A stretch of DNA of 64,000 nt from Afipia sp. P52-10. Lineage in GTDB: Bacteria; Pseudomonadota; Alphaproteobacteria; Rhizobiales; Xanthobacteraceae. The DNA is taken from positions 2,226,663-2,290,662 of the forward strand of contig NZ_AZSJ01000003.1 in the NCBI RefSeq assembly GCF_000516555.1, in the 5' to 3' direction. How positions within the stretch are numbered: position 1 is the stretch's first letter; every line of letters starts with the position of its first letter. The translations under genes and the position numbers were made by a program. The notes below the pieces were generated by a model that saw only the letters and a list, made by a program, of their open reading frames with translations, did not search any database and was not told the origin of the DNA. Shown here in pieces: positions 15,923-25,549 of the stretch.

Positions 15923-16912
15923 ATGGCCCAAGCCAAGCCCGAGCTTCAGATCGTCCTTTGTTCCCCGCGCGGCTTCTGCGCGGGCGTCGTCCGCGCCATC
16001 GACACGGTCGAGCGCGCCCTGAAGCTCTATGGCCCGCCGGTCTATGTCCGGCACGAGATCGTCCACAACCGCCATGTGGTGGAGAGCCTGCGCACCAAGG
16101 GCGCGATCTTCGTCGAGGAGCTCGACGAGATTCCCGATACCGAGGCGCCGGTGGTGTTCTCCGCGCACGGCGTGCCGAAGTCGATCCCGGCCGAGGCCGA
16201 GCGCCGCAACTTCTTCGCGCTGGATGCGACCTGCCCGCTGGTGACGAAGGTACACCGCGAGGCGGAAATTCATTTCAAGCGCGGCCGCGAGATCGCGATG
16301 ATCGGCCACGCCGGTCACCCGGAGGTGGTCGGCACCCTCGGCCAGCTGCCTGCGGGTGCGGTCGTGCTGATCGAGACCGTCGAGCAGGCCAAGCAGTTCC
16401 AGCCGAAGGATGCCTCCAAGCTCGCCTTCGTGACGCAGACCACGCTATCGATCGACGACACCGCAGCGATCGTCGCGACGCTGAAGGCGCGTTTCCCCGA
16501 GATCATCGGGCCGCACAAGGAAGACATCTGCTACGCGACAACCAACCGCCAGCTCGCGGTGAAGCGGGTCGCGCCGGTGGTCGATGCGATGATCGTCGTC
16601 GGCTCGCCGAATTCGTCCAACTCGCAGCGCCTGCGCGAAGTGGCCGAGCATGAGGGCTGCCCGCGCGCGGTGCTGGTCAATGGCGCCGCCGACCTCGACT
16701 GGTCGATGTTCGAGGGCATCACCCGCCTCGGCATCACCGCCGGCGCCTCGGCGCCGGAAGTGCTGGTCGAGGAGATTCTCGACGCCTTCGCCGAGAAATA
16801 CACGCTGAAGGTGGACACCGTGTCGGCCGCCTCCGAAGACGGGATCTTCTTCCCGCTGCCGCGGCCGTTGCGCGCCGATGCAGCCGCCGCGACGACCGCA
16901 GCCGCCGAATAA
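15923..16912 (+). CDS. ispH: 4-hydroxy-3-methylbut-2-enyl diphosphate reductase
   Basis: A 329-residue IspH (LytB) enzyme, the last step of the MEP pathway, reducing HMBPP to IPP and DMAPP with a [4Fe-4S] cluster. The motifs [18 protein letters not shown] (cluster cysteine in GFCAGV), [46 protein letters not shown] and [11 protein letters not shown] are all present. The three cluster cysteines therefore lie in GFCAGV, DATCPL and DICYAT. The ATG at 15923 matches the family start; an in-frame start 24 bases earlier is less likely. The enzyme is cytosolic and essential. homoserine kinase follows 130 bases downstream on the same strand. Confidence 0.97.
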   Translation: MAQAKPELQIVLCSPRGFCAGVVRAIDTVERALKLYGPPVYVRHEIVHNRHVVESLRTKGAIFVEELDEIPDTEAPVVFSAHGVPKSIPAEAERRNFFALDATCPLVTKVHREAEIHFKRGREIAMIGHAGHPEVVGTLGQLPAGAVVLIETVEQAKQFQPKDASKLAFVTQTTLSIDDTAAIVATLKARFPEIIGPHKEDICYATTNRQLAVKRVAPVVDAMIVVGSPNSSNSQRLREVAEHEGCPRAVLVNGAADLDWSMFEGITRLGITAGASAPEVLVEEILDAFAEKYTLKVDTVSAASEDGIFFPLPRPLRADAAAATTAAAE

Positions 16913-17042
16913 TAAGCCCGTGCGCGTGCGGAGCCGGCCGAAAACGGCCGGAACCGGCGTATGCCGACATTTCCGACGAGATCGGCGGCGATCGCCGCGT
17001 TAGGATCGCCTGCCGATTCGTATTTCACCGGACAATGATCTG

Positions 17043-18023
17043 ATGGCGGTTTACACCGACGTCTCCGCCGAGGAGCTCGCAGCCTTCATCGCCCCTTACG
17101 GGATCGGCGAGCTGTTGTCGTACAAGGGCATCGCCGAGGGGGTCGAGAACTCGAACTTCCTCGTGCATACAAGCCGCGGTTCGTTTTTCCTCACCCTGTA
17201 CGAGAAGCGCGTTCGCGCCGGCGACCTGCCGTTCTTTCTCGGCCTGATGACGCATCTCGCCGCGCGTGGCATCCGTTGTCCGCAGCCGGTGAAGACGACG
17301 GCCGGCGAGATGCTGGGCGAGCTCGCGGGCCGGCCCGCGGCGATCATCGATTTCCTCGAGGGCGTCTGGCCGCGGCGGCCGAACGTCGCGCACTGCGCCG
17401 GCGTCGGTCAGGCGCTGGCGAACATGCACATCGCCGGCCAGAGCTTCGCGATGACGCGGGCGAATGCGCTGTCGGTGTCGGGCTGGCGGCCGCTGTTCGA
17501 GCAGGCGTCGGCGCGCGCCAACGATGTGCAGTACGGGCTCGCCGACCTGCTCACCAACGAGTTGGAGCATCTGGAGCGCAGCTGGCCGACCGATCTGCCG
17601 CAAGGCATCATCCACGCCGACCTGTTTCCCGACAATGCGCTGTTCATCGGCGACAAGCTGTCCGGGCTGATCGACTTCTACTTCGCCTGCAATGATATGC
17701 TCGCCTACGACGTGGCGATCTGCCTGAACGCCTGGTGCTTCGAGCCAGATCATTCCTTCAACGTCACCAAGGCGCGGGCGCTGCTGAATGCCTATACGCG
17801 CGAGCGGCCGCTGTCGGCGGCCGAGCAGGACGCGCTGCCGCTGCTCGCGCGCGGCGCGGCGATGCGGTTTCTGCTGACGCGGCTGGTGGACTGGCTCAAC
17901 GTGCCGCCGGGCGCGCTGGTGCGGCCGAAAGATCCGCTGGAATATGTGCGCAAGCTGCGCTTCCATCAGAATGTCGCCACCGTGCGCGACTACGGCCTGG
18001 CGCAATCGGGTTACGCCGCGTGA
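17043..18023 (+). CDS. thrB: Homoserine kinase (APH/ThrB2 fold)
   Basis: A 326-residue homoserine kinase of the aminoglycoside-phosphotransferase-like type used by many alpha- and betaproteobacteria in place of the GHMP-type ThrB. It phosphorylates homoserine in threonine synthesis. [22 protein letters not shown] is the standard start. [24 protein letters not shown] is the nucleotide-binding part, [13 protein letters not shown] (catalytic D193, N198) the catalytic loop, and LIDFYFA (D211) the metal site. Its TGA overlaps the GTG start of rnhA, so the two genes are translationally coupled, an arrangement common in Rhizobiales. Confidence 0.94.
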   Translation: MAVYTDVSAEELAAFIAPYGIGELLSYKGIAEGVENSNFLVHTSRGSFFLTLYEKRVRAGDLPFFLGLMTHLAARGIRCPQPVKTTAGEMLGELAGRPAAIIDFLEGVWPRRPNVAHCAGVGQALANMHIAGQSFAMTRANALSVSGWRPLFEQASARANDVQYGLADLLTNELEHLERSWPTDLPQGIIHADLFPDNALFIGDKLSGLIDFYFACNDMLAYDVAICLNAWCFEPDHSFNVTKARALLNAYTRERPLSAAEQDALPLLARGAAMRFLLTRLVDWLNVPPGALVRPKDPLEYVRKLRFHQNVATVRDYGLAQSGYAA

Positions 18024-18511
18024 GCAAAGCCAAGGGTAAAACCAACGGTGATGCCGCAAGGTCCGACCTGCCGCATGTGATCGTCCACACCGATGGCGCC
18101 TGCTCCGGCAATCCGGGGCCGGGTGGCTGGGGCGCGATCCTGAAATTCGGCGACGTCGAGAAGGAATTGAAGGGCGGCGAGCCGCACACCACCAACAACC
18201 GGATGGAGCTGCTGGCGGCGATCTCCGCGCTCGAGGCGATGAAGAAGCCGGTCTCGGTCGATCTCTACACCGACAGCCAGTATGTGCGCGGCGGCATCAC
18301 CGGGTGGATCCACAACTGGAAGCGCAACGGTTGGAAGACCGCCGACAAGAAGCCGGTGAAGAACGCCGATCTCTGGCAACGGCTCGATGCAGCGCTCAAG
18401 GATCACGACGTGCGCTGGCATTGGGTGAAGGGTCATGCGGGGCACGCGGAGAACGAGCGCGCCGATCAGCTGGCCCGTGACGGTCTCGCGGAAAACCGCG
18501 CCAAAGGCTAG
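18020..18511 (+). CDS. rnhA: Ribonuclease HI
   Basis: A 163-residue RNase H1 that cleaves RNA in RNA-DNA hybrids, for example at R-loops and lagging-strand primers. The start is the GTG at 18020, overlapping the thrB stop (GTGA). The catalytic carboxylates are visible as [11 protein letters not shown] (D25), [10 protein letters not shown] (E63) and LYTDSQYV (D86), with a later [19 protein letters not shown] supplying the loop histidine and the fourth acidic residue. The basic-protrusion helix [21 protein letters not shown] is also present. The length is normal with a short charged N-terminal tail. Confidence 0.95.
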   Translation: MSKAKGKTNGDAARSDLPHVIVHTDGACSGNPGPGGWGAILKFGDVEKELKGGEPHTTNNRMELLAAISALEAMKKPVSVDLYTDSQYVRGGITGWIHNWKRNGWKTADKKPVKNADLWQRLDAALKDHDVRWHWVKGHAGHAENERADQLARDGLAENRAKG

Positions 18512-18583
18512 CATCGGGTGCCGTCATTGGCGGGCAGGTCGAGCCTTCGGCCAGATGCGAAAGAACGTCCACCTGACAACGAT

Positions 18584-18607
18584 CATGGCCGGACTGAGCC
18601 GGCCATG
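18584..18607. terminator. Hairpin between convergent rnhA and peroxiredoxin genes
   Basis: A perfect 9-bp stem CATGGCCGG/CCGGCCATG with a 6-base loop (ACTGAG) lies in the gap between two convergent genes. There is no U-tract on either side, so any termination role is inferred from position. Confidence 0.5.
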
Positions 18608-18657
18608 ACAGGTCTTGATACGATACAGCTTTTGATACGACCGATCCGGGATCGGGC

Positions 18658-19143
18658 TTAGAGCTGGCCGAGCAGTGTGTCGCCGCCGGACACCTCGACC
18701 GTGCCGGGCTTTTCCTCGACGTTGAGCTTCTTCACCACGCCGTCCTCGACCAGCATCGAGTAGCGCTTCGAGCGCACGCCCATGCCGCCCGCGGAGAAAT
18801 CCGCATCCATCCCGATCGCCTTGGCGAAATCGGCCGAACCGTCAGCGAGGAATTCCACCTGATCCTTGCCGTCGGTATCGCGCTTCCAGGCCTGCATCAC
18901 GAACACGTCGTTGACGGCGGTGACGGCGATGGTGTTGACGCCCTTCGCCTTGATCGCGTTGGCGTTCAGGGTGATGCTCGGCATGTGCATCTTGTGGCAA
19001 GTGCCGGTGAAGGCGCCAGGCACGGCGAACAGCGCGACCGTCTTGCCCTTGAACACCTCGTCGGTGCTCTTCCAGGCCGGGCCATCGGCCGTCATGACGC
19101 GAAACTTCGATTCCGGAATCTTGTCGCCAACTTTGATCGTCAT
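18658..19143 (-). CDS. Peroxiredoxin (Prx5 type)
   Basis: A 161-residue thiol peroxidase of the Prx5/PrxII group, which reduces hydrogen peroxide and organic hydroperoxides in the cytosol. The N terminus MTIKVGDKIPESKF is the family one, and the active site PGAFTGTCHKMHMPS places the peroxidatic cysteine at residue 49 with the Thr at 46. There is no second cysteine in the rest of the chain, so it probably works as a 1-Cys enzyme with an external thiol such as glutathione or glutaredoxin. It is convergent with rnhA and lies just upstream of a DsbD-like gene on the same strand of opposite spacing. Confidence 0.93.
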   Translation of the reverse strand: MTIKVGDKIPESKFRVMTADGPAWKSTDEVFKGKTVALFAVPGAFTGTCHKMHMPSITLNANAIKAKGVNTIAVTAVNDVFVMQAWKRDTDGKDQVEFLADGSADFAKAIGMDADFSAGGMGVRSKRYSMLVEDGVVKKLNVEEKPGTVEVSGGDTLLGQL

Positions 19144-19209
19144 CGTGCGCTCCCTGAAAGCACTGTTGGGCCTTACCGATCCGCATATGTCATGCTGTGC
19201 GGAGGTCCG

Positions 19210-20046
19210 TCAATTCAGCCTCACATTGTATTCGTAGGCGCCGTCCGGGCCGACCACCGTCAGCTTGAGCAGCGCACCCTCGGCGCGCGCATCGGCCGGA
19301 AGGCCCTCCAACGGAAAGGCGAAACGGACGGCATCCTTGTCCGCTGCGGTCACCTGTTTCGGCAGCGGCAGCGCCCAATCCGGGCTCGGGCCTTCGGCGA
19401 ACAGCTCGATGGCGTCGGGATTCTGGGCGGTGATGTCGATCATCACCTTGTCGCCTTGGCGCACGAACGACCGCAGCGTGTAAGGGGTCGTGTCCGTCGT
19501 CGTCGCCGGCTTCGGCACCTTGTTCAGGGCGACGGCCACCAGACTGTCTTGTGCGCTCGCGGTGCTGGTGAAGGCGAGCTCGACCTCAGCCTCCACCGGC
19601 AGGCAGAGTCTCTCGCATACCGCGTAGCTGATTGCCGCCGCAATCTTCACGGGCTCGTTCGGATTCTTCGGCACGATCCGCAGCGGGAAGACGACGTTCT
19701 TGACGTAACCGAACGAAATGCCGCCCGCGCCGTCGTTGAAGCTGCGGGGCGCCGGATAGAGCGGTGTCACACTTTCGACATTGCTCGATTTGGAGAAGTC
19801 GAACCGCGGAGGAACCCCGGAATCGCCGGGCGTGCGCCAATATGTCTTCCAGCCTTTCTCAAGCTGGATTTCGATGCCACCCATCAGCACGGAGCCGGCG
19901 CGCGAGCCTGCCACCAGGCGCAGCGCCGAGTGGCTGTCGCGCGCCCAGGGCGAAGCATCCTGCGCATGCGCCATGGTTGCGGCGGCGTTAATGCCGACGA
20001 ACGCGACGCACGCGATCAGTGCGTGGAACGGAACCATTGCAACCAT
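19210..20046 (-). CDS. Periplasmic DsbD N-terminal-like (DsbDalpha/ScsB type) protein
   Basis: A 278-residue protein with a signal peptide (MVAMVPFHALIACVAFVGINAAATMAHAQ). It has the immunoglobulin-like domain of protein-disulfide reductase DsbD: LEKGWKTYWRTPGDSGVPPRFDF, then ISYAVCERLCLPVEAEVEL with Cys144 and Cys148 as the likely redox pair. DsbD and ScsB normally continue into eight membrane helices and a thioredoxin domain; here the chain ends after the second beta-rich half. It could receive electrons from a separate CcdA-like protein, which is not in the window. Its 3' end is 66 bases from the peroxiredoxin start, suggesting an operon on the minus strand and a shared redox role. Confidence 0.85.
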   Translation of the reverse strand: MVAMVPFHALIACVAFVGINAAATMAHAQDASPWARDSHSALRLVAGSRAGSVLMGGIEIQLEKGWKTYWRTPGDSGVPPRFDFSKSSNVESVTPLYPAPRSFNDGAGGISFGYVKNVVFPLRIVPKNPNEPVKIAAAISYAVCERLCLPVEAEVELAFTSTASAQDSLVAVALNKVPKPATTTDTTPYTLRSFVRQGDKVMIDITAQNPDAIELFAEGPSPDWALPLPKQVTAADKDAVRFAFPLEGLPADARAEGALLKLTVVGPDGAYEYNVRLN

Positions 20047-20173
20047 CTGTCGAGCTTACCGGCTGCGTCACAGCGAAGCTACTGAATTGGCTGTGACAAT
20101 TGATGACCGGGCTTGATTGACACCCGTCGAACCCAATATCAGGATGAATAGGAAAAGCGAAGGTGGCCGATTG

Positions 20174-20839
20174 ATGAAAGCATCGCGAAAACGCTCAGAA
20201 ACAGGCCATTCCGAACGCGCATCGCGCAAGACCGTACGATCCGGCGGACAGGTCCCCGAGGGCGATTATCTCGACGGTCAAATGCTGATCGCCATGCCGG
20301 TGATGGAAGACGAGCGCTTCCAGCGTTCGGTGATCTATGTCTGCGCCCACACGTCCGAGGGCGCCATGGGCATCATCGTCAATCGTCCAGCCGGCAGCAT
20401 CGATTTTCCAGGGCTTTTGATGCAGCTCGACATCATCAAGAAGAGCGATCGCATCATGCTCCCCGAGGATGCGGAGGAGATGAAGGTGCTGAAAGGCGGG
20501 CCGGTCGAAACCGCGCGCGGCTTCGTGCTGCATTCCAGCGACTTCTTCATCCAGGACTCCACGCTGACTATCGATGACGACATCTCGTTGACGGCGACGC
20601 TCGATATCCTCAAGGCGATCGCGCAGGGGACCGGGCCGAAGCGTGCGATCCTCGCCCTCGGTTATGCGGGCTGGGCGCCGGGCCAGCTCGAGGATGAAAT
20701 CCAGCACAATGGCTGGCTGCACTGCCCCGCCGATCCGGACCTCGTGTTCGACAAGGACATCGACAGCAAATATGAGCGCGCGCTGAGGAAGATCGGCATC
20801 GATCTGGCGATGCTGTCGAACGAGGCGGGGCACGCGTAG
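20174..20839 (+). CDS. YqgE/AlgH family protein (DUF179)
   Basis: A 221-residue UPF0301 protein. The family core starts at [41 protein letters not shown] and includes the [15 protein letters not shown] and [15 protein letters not shown] motifs. It carries a basic N-terminal extension of about 30 residues. AlgH affects alginate synthesis in Pseudomonas, but the biochemical role of the family is unknown. I use the ATG at 20174, preceded by AGGTGG eight bases away. It stands alone, divergent from the DsbD-like gene. Confidence 0.92.
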   Translation: MKASRKRSETGHSERASRKTVRSGGQVPEGDYLDGQMLIAMPVMEDERFQRSVIYVCAHTSEGAMGIIVNRPAGSIDFPGLLMQLDIIKKSDRIMLPEDAEEMKVLKGGPVETARGFVLHSSDFFIQDSTLTIDDDISLTATLDILKAIAQGTGPKRAILALGYAGWAPGQLEDEIQHNGWLHCPADPDLVFDKDIDSKYERALRKIGIDLAMLSNEAGHA

Positions 20840-21035
20840 CGATTTGCCGACGGCGTCGTTGCTCCGCAGCGGCCTCGCTTAGGGGCGCTGTCGGGGGAAC
20901 GCTGAGATTCTCGAGACACAGCGCGGAGTTCAGCGCGCCCTGGCGCCGAGGCAATCAGAACCGAGGCTCGCTTGTTGGCACGTCGTGGCGGATTTCGTCA
21001 CGCGACGGCGCAGATCTTGCCGCCGCTGATGGAAG

Positions 21036-23927
21036 CTATTGCGCGGCTTCGAGCCGCTCTTCTGCCAGCAGCCGCCGTGCGGCATCGGCACTCATCGGCT
21101 CGCCGAAGGCGAAGCCCTGCGCATACTCGCAGCCGATCTGGTAGAGCTCGACCGCATCGGAATCCGACTCCGCACCCTCGGCGACTACGTCCATGCCGAG
21201 ATCGTGCGCCATCGCCACGATCGACTTCAGCAGCACCGGCCGCGTGCCGCGGTTGGTGGTGCGGACGAATGACTGATCGATCTTGATGGTGTCGAACGGG
21301 AAACGCTGCAGATAGGCCAGCGACGAGTGGCCGGTGCCGAAATCGTCCAGCGACAGGCCGGCGCCGAGTTCGCGGATCCGCTGCAGCATCTGTGCGGCGT
21401 GTTCGGGGTTTTCCATCACCAGCGATTCCGTCAGCTCGAGCTTGAATGTGCCGCGGGCAACCGCCGAGCGCGAGAGCACCGTGCGGAGATCGTGGATCAG
21501 GTCATGTCGCAGCAGTTGCCGCGAGGAGACGTTGACGCTGGCGAAGATCGAACTGCGATGCCGCGCCGATTGTTGCCAGAGCGCGAGCTGCCGTGCGGTG
21601 CGGTCCATCACGAACATGCCGAGGTCGACGATCAGGCCGGTCTCCTCGGCGATGCTGATGAATTCCGACGGGCCCATGCGGCCGAGCTTCGGATGATCCC
21701 AGCGCGCCAGAGCTTCGAAGCCGGCGATCGCGCGATCCTCGAGGCGGATGATCGGCTGGTAGAGGATCGTGATCTCGTCACGCTCGATCGCGCGGCGGAG
21801 GTCGGATTCGATCGTCAGCCGGTCCTGCTTGCGCGCGCGCATCGCCGGTTTGTAAACGTCGATGCGGTCGCCGCCGATCCGCTTCGCGTGATACATCGCA
21901 AGCTCGGCGTCCTTGATGATTTCCTCGGTGACCGCCGCATGCGGATCGGCGAGCGCCAGGCCGATCGATGCGGTGAGGAAGATCTCGCGGTCATTGAAGG
22001 TGATCGGCGCGCGGATGGTCTTGCGGATCGTCTCGGCGAAAGCGGTGATTTTGGCCGCATCGGTTTCCGACATCAGGATCAGGCCGAATTGGTCGCCCGA
22101 GAGCCGCGCCAGCGTGTCCTGCGGCTTGAGGATGCGCGTCAGCCGCCGCGCCAGGGTGAGCAGGATCGAATCGCCGACCGCGATGCCAACCGAGTCGTTG
22201 ACCTGCTTGAAGCGATCGAGATCGATCGCCATCACCGTGGGCCGCAGCGACGGGACGTTCTTCGACAGTTGTGCCAGCGCGTTGATGCGGTCGATGAACA
22301 GCTTGCGGTTGGGCAGGCCGGTCAGGTTGTCGTGCACCGAGTCGTGCAGCAGCCGCTCCTCGGCATTGCGGAATTCGGTCACGTCCGAAAGCGTGCCGAT
22401 CACCCGCGCCACTTCGCCGTCGGAGCCGACCACCGGCCGCGCCTTCAGCGAGAACCACATGAAATGGCCGTCGGTGGTGCGCAGGCGGAAATCCTGCACC
22501 AGCCGACCGCGGCGCTGGTCGAGCACGCTGTCGAGGGCGGCGCGGAATCGGTCCTGGTCGAGTGGGTGCAGCACTTCGAGCCATTTCGCCGCGGGGCCTT
22601 CGAGCGTGCCGCGCTTCAGCCCGAGCAGGCTTTCGGTTTCGGCGCTGGTGAACACCTTGTCGGCGGAGACGTCCCAATCCCAGATCAGGTCGCCGGCGCC
22701 GGTCAGCGCCAGCGCGCGGCGCTCGACGTCGGTGACGATGCCTTGGCCCGAGCCGCCGCCAGCGAACGCATGCTGCATCACCGTGAAGCCGATCAGCATG
22801 ACGATGAGCACCAGGCCGCCGAGCAAGGCGGGCCCGACGATATCGTTGGTGACGGTGCCCTGGATCGTCAGGCCGGCGGCGATCACCCAGACGGTGAGCA
22901 GGAACCAGCTCGGGATCAGCAGCACCGCGCGGTCGAAGCCGTGGGTCGAGAGATAGACGATCAGTGCGAAACCGAACACGGCGATCAGCGCCAGCGAGAG
23001 GCGGGCGATGCCGGAGGCGACCGGCGGATCGAACAGCGCTAGCGCCACCAGTGATCCGAGGAACACGAGCCAGCCCAGGGTGATGTGCGAGTAGCGCACA
23101 TGCCAGCGGCTCAGGTTAAGGTAGGCGAACAGGAACACCAGCAGCGTGGCCGCCAGGATCGCTTCGCCCGAGGCGCGCCAGACCCGCTCGGCGCCGGACG
23201 ACATGTCGAGCACCTTGCCCCAGAAGCCGAAGTCGATACCGATATAGACCAGTACCGCCCAGGCCAATCCCGCGGCGGCGGGGAACATGACGCTGCCCTT
23301 CACCACGAACAGGATCGTCAGCACCAGCGACAGCAGTCCGGCGATGCCGATGACGATGCCTTGGTAGAGCGTGAAGGAGTTGACCTTGTCCTTGTAGGCT
23401 TCCGGTTCCCACAGATACAGCTGCGGCAGCTTGTCGGTGCGCAGCTCGACGACGTAGGTGACGACGGAACCAGGATCGAGCGTGACGCGGAAGATATCGG
23501 CGACGGAATTTTCCTGGCGCTCGGGTCGGTCGCCGCTCGAGGGGGTGATGGTTGCGATGCGCGACAGGCCGAGATCGGGCCAGAACAGGCCGGACGAGAC
23601 GATGCGATAATGGGGCGCGACGATCAGGCGGTCGAGCTGGTCGTCGGTGTTGTTGGCGAGCGCGAACACCACCCAGTTGGTGCCGCCTTCGCGAGCGCGG
23701 ACCTCGATGCGGCGGACGATGCCGTCGGTGCCTGGTGCGGTGGATACCTGGATGCGATCGGAGTCGCTGCGCTGGAACTCGAGGATGCCGGTGAGATCGA
23801 TGGCCGGTGAATCGCTGCGCACGCTGACGGCGTCGACGGCCAGCGCTGTGCCGGCGCTCATCAGAAGCGCGATCGCAAACACAGCAATGCCGCGCGCAAG
23901 AGGCGCAATGCACTTTAGAAGACGCAA
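21036..23927 (-). CDS. Membrane-bound 7TM sensor with PAS, degenerate GGDEF and EAL domains
   Basis: A 963-residue c-di-GMP protein. It has a signal peptide (1-30), a periplasmic sensory domain (31-185), and seven or so membrane helices between 186 and 385 of the 7TM-DISM kind. A PAS domain lies at about 405-520, GGDEF at 525-700 and EAL at 710-955. The cyclase site reads SGDQF at 610-614 instead of GG(D/E)EF, so cyclase activity is probably lost or much reduced. The phosphodiesterase motifs are intact: FEALARW (E738), NVSSRQL, ELTES, SLDDFGTGHSS (D861, D862), IKIDQSF and AEGAES. It is likely a receptor-controlled c-di-GMP phosphodiesterase. The gene stands alone. Confidence 0.9.
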   Translation of the reverse strand: MRLLKCIAPLARGIAVFAIALLMSAGTALAVDAVSVRSDSPAIDLTGILEFQRSDSDRIQVSTAPGTDGIVRRIEVRAREGGTNWVVFALANNTDDQLDRLIVAPHYRIVSSGLFWPDLGLSRIATITPSSGDRPERQENSVADIFRVTLDPGSVVTYVVELRTDKLPQLYLWEPEAYKDKVNSFTLYQGIVIGIAGLLSLVLTILFVVKGSVMFPAAAGLAWAVLVYIGIDFGFWGKVLDMSSGAERVWRASGEAILAATLLVFLFAYLNLSRWHVRYSHITLGWLVFLGSLVALALFDPPVASGIARLSLALIAVFGFALIVYLSTHGFDRAVLLIPSWFLLTVWVIAAGLTIQGTVTNDIVGPALLGGLVLIVMLIGFTVMQHAFAGGGSGQGIVTDVERRALALTGAGDLIWDWDVSADKVFTSAETESLLGLKRGTLEGPAAKWLEVLHPLDQDRFRAALDSVLDQRRGRLVQDFRLRTTDGHFMWFSLKARPVVGSDGEVARVIGTLSDVTEFRNAEERLLHDSVHDNLTGLPNRKLFIDRINALAQLSKNVPSLRPTVMAIDLDRFKQVNDSVGIAVGDSILLTLARRLTRILKPQDTLARLSGDQFGLILMSETDAAKITAFAETIRKTIRAPITFNDREIFLTASIGLALADPHAAVTEEIIKDAELAMYHAKRIGGDRIDVYKPAMRARKQDRLTIESDLRRAIERDEITILYQPIIRLEDRAIAGFEALARWDHPKLGRMGPSEFISIAEETGLIVDLGMFVMDRTARQLALWQQSARHRSSIFASVNVSSRQLLRHDLIHDLRTVLSRSAVARGTFKLELTESLVMENPEHAAQMLQRIRELGAGLSLDDFGTGHSSLAYLQRFPFDTIKIDQSFVRTTNRGTRPVLLKSIVAMAHDLGMDVVAEGAESDSDAVELYQIGCEYAQGFAFGEPMSADAARRLLAEERLEAAQ

Positions 23928-23964
23928 TGTCTGCTCCGCGTTGAAAGCCCGATGCAGGCTCCCG

Positions 23965-24023
23965 TTAGAGCATGAGCCGGAAAAAGGAAAGCATGCTTTC
24001 CGATCCCGTCATGCCTGCTCTAG
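23965..24023. repeat. Dispersed GAGCATGA-type palindrome
   Basis: The arms TAGAGCATGA and TCATGCCTGCTCTA enclose a perfect 16-bp palindrome GGAAAGCATGCTTTCC (23986-24001). This belongs to the family of intergenic palindromes with GAGCATGATCCGGAAAA ends that is abundant in Bradyrhizobium relatives. It lies between convergent-tail genes and may act as an mRNA 3' hairpin. Confidence 0.7.
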
Positions 24024-24065
24024 ATGCCACGAAACGTCTGAAAAACCAAGGGTTTCCGGCTCGGA

Positions 24066-25064
24066 TCAGGTGGTCAGCACAATCTTGCCAATATGATGGC
24101 TGCTCTCCATGCGGGCATGCGCTTCCGCTGCCTTTTCCAGAGGATAAGTGCTGTCCATCAAAGGCTTGACCTTGCCGTCGCGGAGCAGCGGCAAGACCTT
24201 TTGTGCGAGCGCCTGGGCGATGGCAGCCTTGGCCTCGACCGAACGGGCGCGCAGCGTCGAGCCCGTGTGGGTCAGTCGCTTGAGCATGATGCGGCGAAAA
24301 TCGACGGTGGCCTTGGCGCTGCCGAGGAAGGCGATCTGCACGATCCGTCCTTCGACCGCTGCGGCCTCGTAGTTCCGCTCGATGTAGTCGCCGCCGACCA
24401 TGTCGAGGATGACGTTGGCGCCGGCGCCGCTGGTGGCCGCTTTGGTCTCGGCGACGAAGTCCTCGGTCTTGTAATTGATGGCGCGATCGGCACCGAGCTT
24501 CACGCAGGCGTCGCATTTGTCCTGCGAACCGGCGGTGACGATCACCTTGGCACCGAACGCCTTTGCAAGCTGGATCGCTGTGGTGCCGATACCCGACGAG
24601 CCGCCATGGATCAGCAGCGTCTCGCCGGCCTTGAGTGTGCCGCGCTCGAACACGTTGTGCCAGACCGTGAAGAAGGTCTCGGGAATCGCGGCCGCTTCGG
24701 TCAGCGACAGCGATGACGGCACCGGCAGTGCGCAGCTCTCGTGCGCGGTGCAATACTGCGCGTAGCCGCCGCCGGGAACCAGCGCCATCACCGCGTCGCC
24801 GGACTTGAAACGCGTGACGCCTTCACCGAGCGCCACGACGTTGCCGGCGATCTCGAGACCGGGAATATCGCTTGCGCCTGGCGGTGGCGGGTAGTTGCCG
24901 GTGCGTTGCGCGACATCCGGTCGGTTCACGCCGGCGGCCGCGACCTTGATCAGGATCTCGCCCTTGCGCGGTTGCGGCACCGCGCGTTGCTCGGGCACGA
25001 GCGCGTCCGGGCCGCCTGGCTTCGGAATGCCGATTGCCGTCATCTGGCTGGGGAGCGTGGTCAT
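24066..25064 (-). CDS. NAD(P)H quinone oxidoreductase, PIG3 family
   Basis: A 332-residue zinc-free medium-chain dehydrogenase/reductase. The PIG3-like signature parts are GVNRPDVAQRTGNYPPPPGASDIPGLEIAG near the N terminus, PETFFTVWHNVF, the Rossmann motif LIHGGSSGIGTTAIQLAKAFGAKVIVTAG and a C-terminal RSVEAKAAIAQAL segment. Such enzymes reduce quinones or enones with NADPH. The ATG at 25064 has GGGAGGAAC just before it. It is divergent from the DUF1192 gene and shows no operon partner; the true substrate cannot be told. Confidence 0.9.
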   Translation of the reverse strand: MTTLPSQMTAIGIPKPGGPDALVPEQRAVPQPRKGEILIKVAAAGVNRPDVAQRTGNYPPPPGASDIPGLEIAGNVVALGEGVTRFKSGDAVMALVPGGGYAQYCTAHESCALPVPSSLSLTEAAAIPETFFTVWHNVFERGTLKAGETLLIHGGSSGIGTTAIQLAKAFGAKVIVTAGSQDKCDACVKLGADRAINYKTEDFVAETKAATSGAGANVILDMVGGDYIERNYEAAAVEGRIVQIAFLGSAKATVDFRRIMLKRLTHTGSTLRARSVEAKAAIAQALAQKVLPLLRDGKVKPLMDSTYPLEKAAEAHARMESSHHIGKIVLTT

Positions 25065-25205
25065 GGTCGTTCCTCCCGTCGTTGCGCTTTGCGCCGGATG
25101 ATCGGAGATGATCTAACGGCGTCAGCAAGGCTTGAGCGTGCTTAGTTCGCAGCGTGCGCTCTGGCAATATCGGCTCCGGCCATATCACAGAGCGAGGAGG
25201 ATCAC

Positions 25206-25397
25206 ATGGCTGCCGAGGATGAAGATCGCCCGCGCAAGAAGGTCGCGCATGAGATCGGCCAAGATCTGGCATTGCTGTCGATCGAGGAGCTGAACGACCG
25301 TATTCAGCTCCTGGCCGGCGAGATCGAGCGTCTGCGCGCGGCCGCGGCATCGAAGGCGGCGAGCCGCAGCGCCGCCGACAAATTCTTCAAATCGTAA
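25206..25397 (+). CDS. DUF1192 family small protein
   Basis: A 63-residue protein with the DUF1192 core HEIGQDLALLSIEELNDRIQLLAGEIERLRAAAASKAASRSAADKFF. The acidic/basic N-terminal tail is followed by a helical coiled-coil-like segment and the conserved AADKFFK ending. It is found across Rhizobiales with unknown function. A strong GAGGAGG ribosome site precedes the ATG. It is transcribed away from the quinone oxidoreductase gene. Confidence 0.92.
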   Translation: MAAEDEDRPRKKVAHEIGQDLALLSIEELNDRIQLLAGEIERLRAAAASKAASRSAADKFFKS

Positions 25398-25549
25398 GCG
25401 CGTCCGGGGCAGGCCCTCGGGACGAGTCGGGGCGTTCAGCGTGTCCCTTTGTGGCGGCCTCGGAGGAGCGCGGGCAAGGATCGCAATTGCAAAGGAACCC
25501 TGAAGGAAATCACTCATTTACCGAGGATTAAGCTTTCTCGTCCATTACT

